Source: Tetrastigma voinierianum
Taxonomy: Eukaryota > Streptophyta > Magnoliopsida > Vitales > Vitaceae
Direction: 5' to 3'
Assembly (NCBI GenBank): GCA_016808115.1
Contig: JAEQBH010000884.1
Location: 124,001 to 188,000 of the forward strand
Length of the DNA stretch: 64,000 bases
How positions within the stretch are numbered: position 1 is the stretch's first letter; the number at the start of each line of letters is the position of its first letter. Below, one piece after another: positions 13,201-25,300 of the stretch. Under the pieces are notes generated by a model. That model saw only the letters and a program-made list of their open reading frames with translations, had not been told where the DNA came from and did not search any database. Both the position numbers and the translations under genes were made by a program.

Positions 13201-15455
13201 AAGTGAGTAGCAGTTTTTTTGTCTCTTCGCTCCTTTTTTTTGTTTGTTGTCTGTTCTGTATACTGCATGTATACTTTCTTTCCCTTAATACAAATCCTAT
13301 TCACCTATCAGGAAAAAAAAAAGGTAAACACAAAAATAAATTAGTTAAGTATACAGTGACCAACCCATAAATTTCTAGCAAAATAACTCATGAGGCTGAG
13401 TCATTTCTTTATGGCCTTTTTTTTTGTGGATTGGGATATAGTGGGCACATATGACAAATCCTTGAGCATAATAGATTTTATAGATTGGTCGAATAACTCG
13501 TGAAGTAGAGAAATGCACAGGGCTCACTAAGTCATTTCTTTATAGCCCTTTTTTTGTGGATTGGGATATAGTGGGCATATATGACAATTCCTTGCCCATA
13601 ATAGATTTTATAGATTGGTTGAACTAAAAGTAGATAAACTGCAGGTTAGTTATAATGCTTCTCTACATGATTGTACTTTGGTGCGTCTTGGCCAGGGGCT
13701 TTTCATTTTATTCTTTTTCCTAGCATAAATATAAATCAATAAATAAACCACAGTTAATGGCCAAAATTATTAACCAATTATTCCAGGCCCATATAGATGC
13801 AGTTCATATTTTCTGATTCTTGCATTATTTGTTTTTAAATTAAAAATAAAAATAAAAATAAAATAATCATGTTTCACGGCATTGCTATGATAGACTGAAG
13901 GATGGAGAGAACAGCTTTGTAGAGCCTTTTTCTTTTTTCTTTTTGAAGTAGGCAAAGAAAGATATGTACAATTTAGTTTCAAAAAATAGTACATAGGACT
14001 TATACACGGAACACCTAAAAGAAAGGCCTTGAAAGATAAGCAACAAAAAAACCACCCTCTCTCTCAACAAGTTTCCAAACCAATCTAACTCAAGCTGAAA
14101 GATTACAATGAAACAAATATTTTAACATTTAATTACTTTGCTCCTGTTCTCATATGCATTTCAATTTCATTTCCACCAAATTGTCCAGAAAATGCCAAGG
14201 GGAGTGGCCATCAATGCCCACCTATCTTTTTCTCCCCTACAAAGGAGTTATGCCTACTTAATAATGATTTATTCACCAAAGAATAAATCACCCAAATTAC
14301 AATGAATAAGAAGAACAATAGTTGCCACAGAAAAACATCTATTCACCTGCTGCCACACTCTTTTTGGAGCTGACACTGATGTCCAATTTTTTATCCAACT
14401 GGCTTCCTAATAAAAAAAGCCTGGAGGACCAAGGGATTCCGTATAAGGTCCTTTGGGAAGGGATTGACTTCCAGGATACAAGACCAGAGAGAAAGTTGGC
14501 AGCAAGTAGTGGGAGCGCCAGATGGTGTGAATGGCTTCACAGTTAAAGGTTATAGTGGAGTGGTGATGGTAATTATGAAGTGAATGAAAGTTATGGCCAA
14601 GTTCTTAGATATCCATATATATGATCCTGATATCTTTATCCCCGATTTTCTAAATATCGGCACTAAATTAACATCAATGCATTTCCAGAACAATGATATG
14701 ATGGTTGATATCAAAATTATAGTCCTTGGCATGATGAAAGTAGTGACCCTTCCATGGCATATGAATGGAGATAGTTTAGTCGTGGGGCTGGTTCCAACAG
14801 CAGTAAATGTAGTTCTCAATTTGTTCAGGCGAACATACAATCACATAATTGCTTCCCCGTATTTTTATACATCACCAAACTTTAGAAAGCCATTCGTTAT
14901 ACACATAAATAAGTTGCAAACAAAATAGAGTATCATCTTTGAATCAGAAAAGAATTGCAGAATACCTCCATAAGGTGTATCTACGGCACATCTAGGACCT
15001 CTAGTAACCAAAACATTAGTCTTCAATTTCTTTGGATTTTCCCGAGCAGGACTGCACAAAGAAAATTAAAATTTTCATGTCAATGTATGAACCAAAAGAG
15101 GAAAACCACCCAGAAAATTTATTCATATTTCCAGACAAAAAAAAATTTAACTAGGATGGAAAATAAAATGAGTGAAGGGAAAATTGAGCACTTGAGAAAA
15201 TTGAGGAAAACAAAAGGTAAAAGGTTTCGCAGTAAGCTAGGTTGAGTTATGGATTCCATCATATGCAATGAAAAATAAATTTAAATTCGCTTTGTTTTGC
15301 TAAGTTTTCATACACCAAAGGGAAATTTAAAAAAAAAAAATCCGAAAATAAAGACGACATAGATAATGAGAGAGAGAGAGAGAGAGAGGTGCTTACAGTT
15401 TACGGGCAGCGTGAGACCCTGAAAATCTAGGGTTTGTCAGCAGAAGCGAGACCAT
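10249..15455 (-). CDS. Chloroplast CPP1-like protein (J-like, DUF3353), five exons
   Basis: Membrane protein of plastids related to the CHAPERONE-LIKE PROTEIN OF POR1 family, whose studied member stabilises protochlorophyllide oxidoreductase. Minus-strand exons: 15455-15397, 15051-14966, 12892-12507, 10571-10495, 10399-10249. All introns are GT-AG, phases match, and the total is 759 nt or 252 aa. The first ~50 residues are rich in Ser, Arg and Lys with few acids, as in a transit peptide. Exon 3 begins the conserved core SVWDPYKRLGIPRDASEEEI, a J-domain-like region without the HPD triad, then a basic helix and FRRLFLFAFMAGWSIMNSAE, the first membrane helix. Exons 4 and 5 give further hydrophobic helices (VAVSLAACIYFL, the GGWVCGSFVVPMIP region, and a helix near the C-terminus). 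The protein ends LGCTFLK. It resembles the second DUF3353 subgroup (At3g51140 type, from memory) more than CPP1 itself, so no symbol is given. Telomere-like repeats sit just before the start codon. Confidence 0.93.
13400..13624. repeat. 131-bp period tandem duplication in CPP1-like intron
   Basis: A block starting GTCATTTCTTTATGGCC at 13400 is repeated from 13531 with few changes, ending in TTTTATAGATTGGT both times. It lies in the second intron of the CPP1-like gene. No coding or mobile-element features are visible. Confidence 0.85.
15368..15389. repeat. (AG)n tract at exon 1/intron 1 of CPP1-like gene
   Basis: GA run of about 22 bp starting a few bases inside intron 1. On the coding strand it is a CT tract directly after the donor site. 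Confidence 0.8.
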
Positions 15456-15477
15456 ATTGTTGAAGAAGTTACCGGTG

Positions 15478-15511
15478 AAAAACCCTAACCCTAACCCCAA
15501 CCCTAACCCAA
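15478..15511 (-). promoter_or_regulatory. Telo-box cluster in 5' leader of CPP1-like gene
   Basis: On the coding strand four to five imperfect copies of GGGTTA/GGGTTT lie 23-56 bases before the ATG at 15455. Interstitial telomere motifs (telo-boxes, AAACCCTA) are known in promoters and leaders of many plant housekeeping and translation-related genes, where they bind Telobox/TRB proteins. The function here is inferred. Confidence 0.6.
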
Positions 15512-15879
15512 TTTCAGTTGTGAATGGAGACCATAGAAATTGGGGGGGATTGGAACTGCAAAGTCCAATGCCGCCCTGTGAGTTATAGATGGTTCTAAAG
15601 CGATGACGTTTCTGTGTAGGGCCCACATTTATTTGTTGCCACGTGGCAGCACTGCTTGAGTAGCGTTATTAAGTTTTTCAACCATTGATTTCGTTTTATT
15701 ACTCTTTACTATTTGAAAATGAAAATTTACCCTTTTTGGTACCAAATAAACTTTTAATTCCAAAATATATATACACCCGGTGGGAAGCTAGGATTAAAAG
15801 TAGACTTATGAGGGAATAAAATAGAGGAAAAATATCTTATAAAATAAAAAAAAAAGTTTAAATTTAATAAATTAATTTT

Positions 15880-16032
15880 TGTTATAAATGATTAACTGAT
15901 AACTATGAATGATCATATATTTATCTAGCGAATAATTATTACAAAGATAACGACTATATATATGGCTTATAATAATAAAGACGCTTTCAATTATCTCTAT
16001 TATTTATTTTCTCTCTTCTTTATCTTTTAACA
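15880..16032 (+). repeat. 5' LTR of copia element 1 (153 bp)
   Basis: Starts TG and ends CA, followed by CGTTATCAGCACGAG (16033-16047), a primer-binding-site position. Its last 47 bp match 20051-20097 at 44 of 47 positions. The short length is unusual but consistent with small-LTR copia families. Confidence 0.8.
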
Positions 16033-16476
16033 CGTTATCAGCACGAGAGTTCGAATAATCACAAAGTCAAAAAGTTCAAATCCAAGGAACTCAGGCCTCG
16101 AACGATTTTACAAAATCATAAAACAAGAAAGTGACATTTCACCCCCCATACCTAAAATTTTTTTGAAATTTCCTTCAAACTTCCACTCGAGTTCCTGCTC
16201 GAACTCGTTGTAAAAACTAAATTAAGCCTACGTTAAATATTCAAACCTGATGCTTGAAGATGAAGACGAATTATTTTCTTTTTCTTGACCAGCCCCGGAA
16301 GTTCTCAAGGTCTGAATGCTTAAGCCCTCGGGCTTGAAGAAGAAAAAAAAACAAATTTTGTTTTTTAATTTTCTTTTAAACTGATTTGAACACCTAATGT
16401 TCGGTTTTAATTTTACACCAATTACCCCTTAAACTCAATTATATTATTATTAAATACACCACAAATTATAATTTCC

Positions 16477-16479
<3 letters not shown>

Positions 16480-16518
<39 letters not shown>
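16480..16518. repeat. (AT)n microsatellite
   Basis: AT run of about 39 bp within copia element 1. Confidence 0.95.
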
Positions 16519-16521
<3 letters not shown>

Positions 16522-16592
16522 ACTTATTAATATAATGTTAATTATAGAAATGTCCAATATCATCAATCTCGACTCATAATTCGAGATATTTC

Positions 16593-16895
16593 GTGAAGTT
16601 AATTATTTATCTCGTGATTCGATGCTATAAATCTTGTAAACACAATCAAACAGGAAATATCGTGATACCAAGTAGCATCGCTGGCGGCGCCTTAATATTC
16701 TTTCGCTATCATATTAATGAAAGCCTGTTACTGAATGACCATCAATCTCGCCCTACTGGATCTATGTCATTGCCTGAAGTCAATACTATAATTCAAGTTA
16801 ATAGACGTGGGCGTGGGCGTGGGCATGGACAAGGCCGAGGCCGTGGTCGTGGTCGCTATAATTATTGGAATCGAGGTGATTATAATCAGTCTTAA
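16593..16895 (+). pseudogene. Copia gag remnant with Arg-Gly repeat
   Basis: Encodes an NRRGRGRGHGQGRGRGRGR tract followed by Tyr/Asn-rich sequence, typical of the nucleocapsid end of some copia gag proteins. The frame is short and continues only with shifts, so it is a remnant. Confidence 0.6.
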
Positions 16896-17393
16896 AACAA
16901 GAATAATACCTCCAACAACCAGAAGTTGAATCGTTTAGAAAAATTATTTGAAAAGGCAACAGGACCACATAACAAAAAGGTTTAAGTGAGACTCGAATGT
17001 TGCTGTATGCTTAATGAAAGGTTATCGTCTCGCATCTGTCGCATTTTACCAAAGATTTGGTCGACCTTTAATGCGCCCATGAAAGGAAAAGCATGCCAAA
17101 TTGAAACAAATTTTATTGACGGAAAAGACACTATGGATCCTGATGATCCTGATGATCCTTTCTTTGATGATAATGGTGCAGTACCTTTGAAACATTTTGA
17201 TGTTTCTGATTTTATTTTTTTTGAAGATCCAAGTGGAAAAATTGACCATTTGATTGGTGACAGAATGCTACATGGCGATTGGTATATATGATTATCCTGT
17301 TACTTTTTTTTCTATTATTTTCTTTTCCATACAGTTATCTATAATGCGAACTTTGATTTTCTATTTAAATTTCGTTTTTTATTTTGAAGATAT

Positions 17394-17645
17394 ATGGATC
17401 CCTCCTTAGAATTGATCAATTATATGTCATCTATTGGTGATGCATGTTTTGCTGACTGTGCCACAACCCACACGATCTTCCGTGATAAGAAATATTTTTC
17501 AAACTTAACATTAGCTCAATCTAATGTTCATACTATCTCAGGTCTTGTTGACTTGATTAAAGGCCCCGGAAAAGCCACCATTATTATACCGAAAGGCACT
17601 AAATTGAAAATTAAAGATGCCCTTTATTCTAATAAATCTAGTTGA
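17394..17645 (+). pseudogene. Copia aspartic protease remnant
   Basis: Contains ADCATTHTIFRDKKYF, matching the protease active-site region of copia polyproteins in which D-C/S-A/G-T/A-T/S-H is usual. It is followed by the conserved GPGKATIIIPKGT strand and KIKDALYS. The frame ends at a premature stop just after ALYSNKSS. Confidence 0.75.
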
Positions 17646-18054
17646 AATTTACTCAGTTTCAAATATATTCGTCGAAATGGATATCATATTGAAACTATGA
17701 ATCATGCATTTAAAACGAGTATTTACCTAATACTTATTATTTCAAAAATGTATTTTGAACAAATTGACTTTTCTCCCGTGGGTTATATCAGACAATTATT
17801 AGATCTATCATCTACGCCGTCACGAACTTAAGTTCGTAACGACTCTAATGCATTTTACTTTGACAAGAACGATTAAGTATCCCTTAATTTCCATGATGCC
17901 ATATAGTTCAAAATTCTATTGGGCATCCATTAACAAGGCATGTAAATTCTTGTAACGATTATTATACTGTTGGCTGCTTGTCTAAAGGCAAATTAATTAT
18001 TAGACCATTTTTTACAAAGGTTACCTTTGAATCCCCTGCTTTTCTAGAACGTAT

Positions 18055-18546
18055 TTAAGGGGATATTTGTGGGCCTATTCACCCACCTAGTGGACCTTTT
18101 CGTTATTTTATGGTTTTAATTTATGCGTCCACTCGATGGTCTCATGTATGCCTTCTTTCTAGTAGAATGCTGCTCGCCTCATGATTATCGCTCAAATAAT
18201 TCAACTCAAAGCACAATTCCATGATCACCCTATCAAGACAATTTGTCTTGATAATGCAGGTGAATTCTCATCTCCAACATTCCTTGATTATTGTATGTCT
18301 ATTGGTATAGATGTTCAACATCATGTTGCTCATGTTCATGCTCATAATGGGTTGGCTGAATCTTTTATCAAACATCTGCAATTGATTGCTAAACCATTAC
18401 TTTTGAAAACCAAATTGCCTTTATCGGCATGGAGACATGCTATTATACATGCCGTAAATTTAATTCGCCTTCGTCCTACAGCCAATCACAATTTATCACC
18501 ATTACAGCTTGCTAAAGGTTATCAACCTAATATTTCGCATTTGTGA
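18055..18546 (+). pseudogene. Copia integrase core remnant
   Basis: The frame from GDICGPIHPPSGPFRYFMVL through TICLDNAGEFSSPTF to HVHAHNGLAESFIKHL carries the D, D and E of the integrase DDE core in correct order and spacing. A change of frame near 18178 and a stop after GYQPNISHL show it is inactive. The open part from 18181 is 121 codons. Confidence 0.85.
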
Positions 18547-18948
18547 GTTTTTGGTTGCGTTGTTTATGTTCCAATTGCTCCCACACATCAACCTAAGTTA
18601 GGTCATCAACGTCGTCTTGGTATTTATGTTAGCTTTCAATCTGCATCTATTATAAATTATATCGAGCCTCTTACGGGGGAAGTTTTTACTGCTCGATTTG
18701 TAGATTGTCACTTTTATGAAAATCTTTTCCCGCCATTAGGGGGAGATAAGCCAATTCCAGAAGAATGACGAAATTACATGGAATGAGCCATCTTATCCTC
18801 ACCTTGATCCCCGTACAAAGCAATCTAAACTAGAAGTTCAGAAAATAATTCGTTTACAAGGTCTTGCGAATCAATTGCCTGATGCTTTTATTAATTCAAC
18901 AAAAGTTACAAAATCACATATCCCGACTGCAAATATCCCAAATGGCGA

Positions 18949-19930
18949 TTGAAATCTCAAATGCGAAAATTACAAGTTGTTAATGACAACGAACCTAAAC
19001 CACGATTAAAACGTGGAAGACCTATTGGCTCCAAAGACACAATTCCTAGAAAAAGGAAAAGTGTTATATCTATGACTCCTGAAGAGCATATAACTGTTAA
19101 GCCCTACCATCGAACAAGGGCCCTGCAAAGGCACTCAAATGCAAAGAGTTATCTCTTAATGATACCCGTACATAACATTGAAGATCTCTATCAATTATAT
19201 ACATGAGAGAAGCAATGGTGGATCGAAATACTACCCATATAAATGATGCCTTTTCTTTCCAAGTGGCTATGGACATCATAAGAAATGATGAAGATCAAGA
19301 GCCGCAAAATGTGAATGAATATCGACATCAAAACGATTGGTTAAAATAGAAAGAAGCAATCAAAATAGAATTAAGATCATCGGGCAAACGCGTGTATTTG
19401 GACCAGTAGTTCAAACACTCACAAATATACAACCCGGTTGGATATCGATGGTCTCTCACTTAAAGCTAAATGAGAATAATGGAATAAGTATATAAAGCAC
19501 ACCTCGCGGGCCCAAGGTTTCCTCGCTGAGCACCTGGGGACCGACTCATGCGAGACGTGATTCTCTAGTTTGACAATCACATTCCGATATTTGATAAGTT
19601 TGGGGCTAGCCTTTAATGACCGATATGCGTCTGATGATGTAGTCACAACATATTTATATGGATCTCTAAATGCTAATGTGATATATGAAAATCTCAAGGA
19701 TCACATCATCAAGCAATGAATTCAAAACCACTCGAGCATGTATTCAATCAAGTTGCAAAGATCTTTATATGGATTAAAAAACAAATTGACGCAATGTGGT
19801 ATAATCTTTAAGCCATTTACTGTGCTAAGCATTACATGCTGCGAATAATTCATTTACCACGTGTTTTCAACGAAAACAAAAATGACGGCACAATACCGTG
19901 ATATGTAGATGATTTAAATTTGATCGGGAC
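18949..19930 (+). pseudogene. Copia linker and reverse-transcriptase remnant
   Basis: LKRGRPIGSKDTIPRKRK at about 19009-19065 is the basic linker found between integrase and RT in one group of plant copia elements. RT itself is decayed; a YVDDLNLIGT box at about 19898-19928 is the clearest surviving piece. A stop follows almost at once. Confidence 0.7.
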
Positions 19931-20050
19931 CTTCTAACAGCTCATCAAAACAAACTAACTATTTAAAGAAGGAATCTGGTGATAAAGATCTTGAAAACAG
20001 ATATTGTTCTCGACTGCTATATATAAACAAATGAAAAGACAGTTTTCTTC

Positions 20051-20097
20051 TTGAATTATCTCTATTATCTATTTTCTCTCTTCTTTATCTTTCAACA
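20051..20097 (+). repeat. 3' LTR remnant of copia element 1
   Basis: 47 bp matching the 5' LTR end and stopping at the same CA dinucleotide, directly followed by the ATTTT target duplication. The rest of the 3' LTR has been deleted or replaced. Confidence 0.75.
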
Positions 20098-20830
20098 ATT
20101 TTATATATTTATTTTAACTCATTTCATTTGTTTCTCTCTATTATATTATATAAGGACTAAGAAATTTTATGATATATAAAATTTTAAGGAATTTTGATCA
20201 TTATTATTGTTTTTTTTTTTTCACATAAAATCAAATATTGGAAAAATCAATTTTCTTAGTATTTTTTTCTTTTCTTAAGTAATTTATGGATTCCAAATGG
20301 AGCCTTGTTAAGAAAAGAAAATATAAAGGAAAAGTTTAAGGAAATAAATTTTGGAGTAAAATAAAAAATAGGTTTAAATTTAACAAATTAATTATATATG
20401 TTTATTCAAACTCATTTTATTTGTTTCTCTATATTATCTAAGGACTAAGAAATTTAAAATTAAGAATATATAAACTTTTGAGGAATTTTCGTTATATTTT
20501 ATATTTTCACAAAGTGAAACAACATTAAAATCATTTTATCGCTCGCTCGCTTGAAACCCGAAAGTACTATATAAGGCAAATCAAAAGGAAAATAGAGAAA
20601 AAAAAATGGAAAAAAAGAAAATTTGAAGGAAAATAAAAAATATGTTCAGACTTAATTAATTAATTTTATACGTTGATTCAAAAAAAATTATTTATTTATC
20701 TCTATTAAATAAGGACTAAGAAATTTAAAAATAAGTAAAATTTTGATTATATTTAATTTTCTTTAATATTCTCCATGGTGATACTTAGTATTTTTATTCT
20801 TTCCCTAGTATTTCGAATGGAGCTTAAGTA
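20098..20830. repeat. About 280-bp tandem repeat units, the first split by copia element 1
   Basis: The block TTTAAATTTAACAAATTAATT...TTCAAACTCATTTTATTTG...GGACTAAGAAATTT occurs near 20366-20455 and again, more diverged, near 20642-20720. It also occurs split as 15855-15879 plus 20098-20165. GGACTAAGAAATTT lies at about 20154, 20443 and 20710. No coding content. Confidence 0.75.
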
Positions 20831-20970
20831 AAAAAAGTTTTGCAAAAATTAATATAATGGATTAGCAAATTATTGTATATAAGGGGGGGGTATGGTATAG
20901 GAGTTGGGTTTGGATGCAATGTGAGCCTTTAGTGGCTATCGCCCTGCCACGGTTCTCCCCTATTGTTACA

Positions 20971-21634
20971 AACGCTTTCAAATCGATTGGATTGGTCGGT
21001 CCATTTGTTTAATCGCCGATCGCCACAAAATCGTTCCATTCAATAAAAACCAAGGTGAATCAACCGAATGAGAACCGTTCAAATTGACGGTCGAATCAAT
21101 GAACCGAATGAGCCTACCGGTTCACTCCCATAATTTTTTTTTGATACTTTTTATATTGAAATGACGTTGTTTTGCTTAGGGTTAGAAGACTTGTAGGGTT
21201 AGAAGGCTTGTTGGGTTAGAAGGTTTGTAACTAAAGAAAAATTCAATCAAGATTACAGCCCACGATTCGAACTTAGCTTTGGGTTACAAAGTGAATCCAC
21301 TCTGAACAATTTCAGAGATCATGATTATCTATTTATTTTAGATGTTAACAAAATTATATATTACTACTAATTAAATATATTTATATAAATAAGTTTATTC
21401 CATTTTTAATATATATTAATATTTAAACATTATACATATTTTTAACATAAATTTTAAAATACTTTATTTATAAAAAAGTAATAAATAATATCTTAAATAA
21501 TATTAATTATATATTTTAAGATTTAAATAATATATTGATTACGTTAATGTCTAATCGTGCTCGATCATCACATGACAAATAATCGCAACCAATAACTTTT
21601 TCGATTCAATCATCGATCCGATTTTTAAAACATT
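20971..21634. mobile_element. Second, diverged copy of the 4622-4912 MITE family
   Basis: The right end inverted reads AATGTTTTAAAAATCGG and the left end reads AACGCTTTCAAATCGATTGG. These resemble the two ends of the element at 4622-4912 in opposite orientation. The inside has the same GATTCAATCATCGATC-type blocks but is about 370 bp longer. No clean 9-bp duplication remains. Confidence 0.5.
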
Positions 21635-22369
21635 ACTGTCAAGCACTCTTCTTGGTGGTCACATCGTGTCCCTCCACTCTCTTTAAACAATTGTTATCTC
21701 TAGAGTAACTTTTATTCTTTGACCAACAGTATCATATATCCCTTGTTTGAAGAGTGGGTCTTACTACCAAGCTCTCTTAAATAGCTAATTTTAAAAACTT
21801 ACTAATTTAAAAAACATTTAATATTAGAATAGTGATTTTTTTTTTTTTTACATTAATACTCTACTATTATATGGACTTGAGACTAAGACCACTGGTGCAT
21901 ACATCCATCCCTTTCTTTACCACCTAAGCCAAGCCTCAAGGCCTATTACAATAATTAATATTAAATATAGTATTAAGTTTAAACACAATAATCTTCTTTA
22001 AGCTCTTGTTTTCTACAAATAATAATAATAAAAGTTAAAAAGTTTATAACTATTTAATATGATCACATTGCATTTTTGTTTCCTTTTGCTTCCCAATGGA
22101 GGACACAGGTCCTCCAAGCCTGCAAACATAGCAATAGTGAATATTGGTAAGAAAATGATCTACAATCACAAATATTAGACTGATTTTAGAAAATCTAGTA
22201 TCATCCGCAGAACAATATTATTGTATGGTCTCCTCCTGTTTCCTCATGTACATACATAGCTTTTATGGGACCTTGAAGATTTATCCTGTAACAAACCTCA
22301 ACTAGCAACTAATAAGCTCCCAATTTATTCTGCCTAAAAGCTTCTCATCTTCTTGTAGAATGGAAGTAT
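21635..22369. other. Intergenic, 3' of the acyl-activating enzyme gene
   Basis: AT-rich sequence including the probable 3' untranslated region of the minus-strand AAE gene near 22100-22369. No other gene or repeat is recognised. Confidence 0.5.
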
Positions 22370-25300
22370 TCAGAACTTGGAAGTTAAGCTAAGTTGAGAA
22401 AGTTGCTGCCTCAACACCCTTCTCATAACCTTATTCGACGCGGTCCTCGGAAGAGACGGGACGTTAATAACATGAGAAACCTGAAAATTTGAGAATCAAG
22501 TGAACATCAATGATGCATATTTCATCCAAGTTCATATGCTTCCAGAGCAAAAGGAAAGTACCCTGAATAAAGGATTTAGTTTCTTCTGCACAGCTGAATT
22601 GAAAGCTATCTTCAACTCATTCATATCTGGCGTCGAGTCCTTTGAGCCCTTGAATACAACAACGATCACCAACTGCTCAGGCCCACCTCCGGTAGGAGGC
22701 ATCCCTATGGCGGCTGTCTCCAGGACACTGCTGTGGGCTGTGTTACAGATGCGCTCGATCTCAACAGAACTCACCTGTACAGTCATAATTAAGGAAATGT
22801 AAACATTAAATTCTATATCAGTAGTCGGTATGTTTCAAGGTTTAAAGTAAAATATGGCAACCCATGAGACCATATTAACCAGGTTAAGAAATTTGTAACT
22901 TATTATTATTGTTTATAAAGCATGCAGGTGAATTGTGTCTTTTTCATTGGGTTCACACAGTATTTTTTTTTTTTTTTTGAATACCTGGACAGCTGGGTCA
23001 AAATGTGATAAGCACCAAACTCTCGTGCATGAGATTTTACAAAAACTTCCATGGTTTAAAACAGTCTCTGTATATATTGTAAATTATGTTATTTTAATCA
23101 ATTAAACTTTTGTAAAATGCTAGAAAGAGTAGTTGAATCAGATGAGCGAAACACTATCTTTTACAGGCACATGCACATTTATATCTAGTAATGTAGGTCA
23201 TATATCTCATGAGGCTATATGCAGACCTTAATACCCCCAATATTCATCGTATCATCTGCCCGACCATGTGCACGGTAATATCCTCTAGAGGTACGCTCAA
23301 ATACATCCCCGTGCCTTCGCAAAACCTGTTTGAGGAAAATCAACTGCAATGGTTAAAATTGGCAGCCATCACATGTGTACAAGAGGAGAGGGAAACCTGC
23401 TTACCTTTCCATTCCAGATGGGCATTCCTTTGAAGTAGACATCATAGTGATCAGCATTCATTAGTGTAATTGAAGCTCCAAACATAAGTGGACCAAGGGC
23501 TAATTCACCCATCCCCGGAACATTTTGTGGCTATAAATGAAGGGGATAAACAGTTGGTTCAAAGTTGTGAACAATTTTGAAAATAAATAACATATTACCA
23601 TTACAGAAAGGGAGGATGGGGGAGGGGGGAAGGGGGAGCACAGCCAGCAGGTTGTGGGGGTAAAACCATGTCCACTATCAAACACAACGATTTGCAAAGT
23701 TCAATCAGACAATGGTCTAAGAGTTTAGAGAATGAACAAGCTGATTTCATAACAAAGTGTTGTACATTATGATAGATGTAATTCAAGGAGAAACTTCATA
23801 AAGATAAATAGAAATGGGTTAGAGAAGTTATAAATGCAATCAAATATTGTGATAGCCAATAAAAGAATAAACCGATGCTTTATAAAAAATAAATGAAGTT
23901 TTTGTTAAAGTTGTAGTAGCAAATTTTGATGTCATGTCCACATGACCATTTAAACTTCATATGTACTGAGTAGATGCCATGAAAACCTGTTGATGAAAAG
24001 GTGCTTAGGACAACTTATGTCATTTTAGGAGAATGATATAGTACAGAAAATGGTACCATCTTGAACGTAAGATCCAGACCCTTGAAGTGGATAGTTAAAT
24101 TTGGACCCTTAAATAAGTACAAAGAAATGGGGATTCATATGCAAAGAAATGCGATCAAAGTACAAAAACGAGACTTAGAAATAAATGAGACTCAGTTATA
24201 AAGAAAAAGACCATTCAATCAAAGGTACAAAACAAATTAACTTTTTTCTAATTGTACAATAATTTGCCCTTGGGTGCCACATTTTGTAAAGGTACCCAAG
24301 GTTAGTTATTAAAAATATAAACAATTTTGGTCGTTCTTTTAAAACTGTTAGAATTAGAAAACAATCTTTTTAAAATTTGTAATTCTTTTTTGTAGTTCTT
24401 TAAAAGTGGGTTTAAAAAAGGAAGGTCGTTTTTGGGGAGAACCAAAAGGCAAATCAGTTTCCATTCCCCAAACTGTTAAAAAAACAAAATTTTTTTACTT
24501 GCATTGAATCTTTATCAAGGGACCTTTTTTTAGGTTCGTGCCAAGGTTTTAGACGGAAAGGAAATAGGATCTTTATTTGAATACCATCTCTTAACCAGTT
24601 TTGTGGAAATTCTCCTTCTGATAATTGAATACTATTATAGGTGCATTTAATATGCATTTCTCGATTCAAATCCTTTAAGTCTTCGGACCACTCGAGAGAT
24701 TGAAATAATAAAATACGGCAGATGTTTTTAACTATTATCAATGAAGGTAATACAATATATATCAGTAACCTTGCAAGGCCCATCATTTTCTATAATTGGA
24801 AAAATAAGATGCCAACTATGGATGGGCTTGAAGCAAAGACTAACAAGCAGTGGTCACATGTGCATGACATTTAAAATAAGAGAAGGAATTGACAAATTAG
24901 ATGCCATCAAGATGCATATAGTAATTACAAGCACAAGCATGAAAGAAATGCACAATGTGCATATACTCGCTATTTTGATCCATAAATAAGGATCAATTAT
25001 TTTTTTTGTCTTTTAAAGAGAAGGTTAAATGGTGCTTACCAGGAGATTCCCATCATCACCAATAATAAACAAACTGCATCCCATAGCAGGTGTGCTAAAA
25101 GCAGACAACGATTGAACCTGCAGTAATGAACCAGTAATAAAAGCACCACCAATCTCTGTGCCACCACAATACTCAATGATAGGCTTGTACTGGGCCCTCC
25201 CCATCAACCAAAGGTATTCATCGACACTGGATGCCTCACCAGTAGAGGCAAAGCACCTGGAACATTTAAACATAAATAATAGTCGATAACCAATTTTGGA

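Larger units (their letters stand above)
15880..20097 (+). mobile_element. Degenerate Ty1/copia retrotransposon with 5-bp target duplication
   Basis: The element begins TGTTATAAATG and ends TTTCAACA. The 5 bases ATTTT flank it on both sides (15875-15879 and 20098-20102). The 5' LTR is 153 bp; only the last ~47 bp of the 3' LTR is recognisable. Internal order is gag-like Arg/Gly tract, protease, integrase, then reverse transcriptase, the order of Ty1/copia. All reading frames are broken. The flanking DNA is one unit of a ~280-bp repeat whose sibling copies show the uninterrupted target, which confirms both borders. The RT-RNase H portion is largely deleted. Confidence 0.9.

Noticed and set aside
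15478..15511. True telomere or chromosome end
   Set aside because: Only four to five imperfect units inside a gene leader, with genes on both sides.
23209..23433. 74-codon plus-strand ORF
   Set aside because: Antisense shadow of AAE exons 11 and 12.
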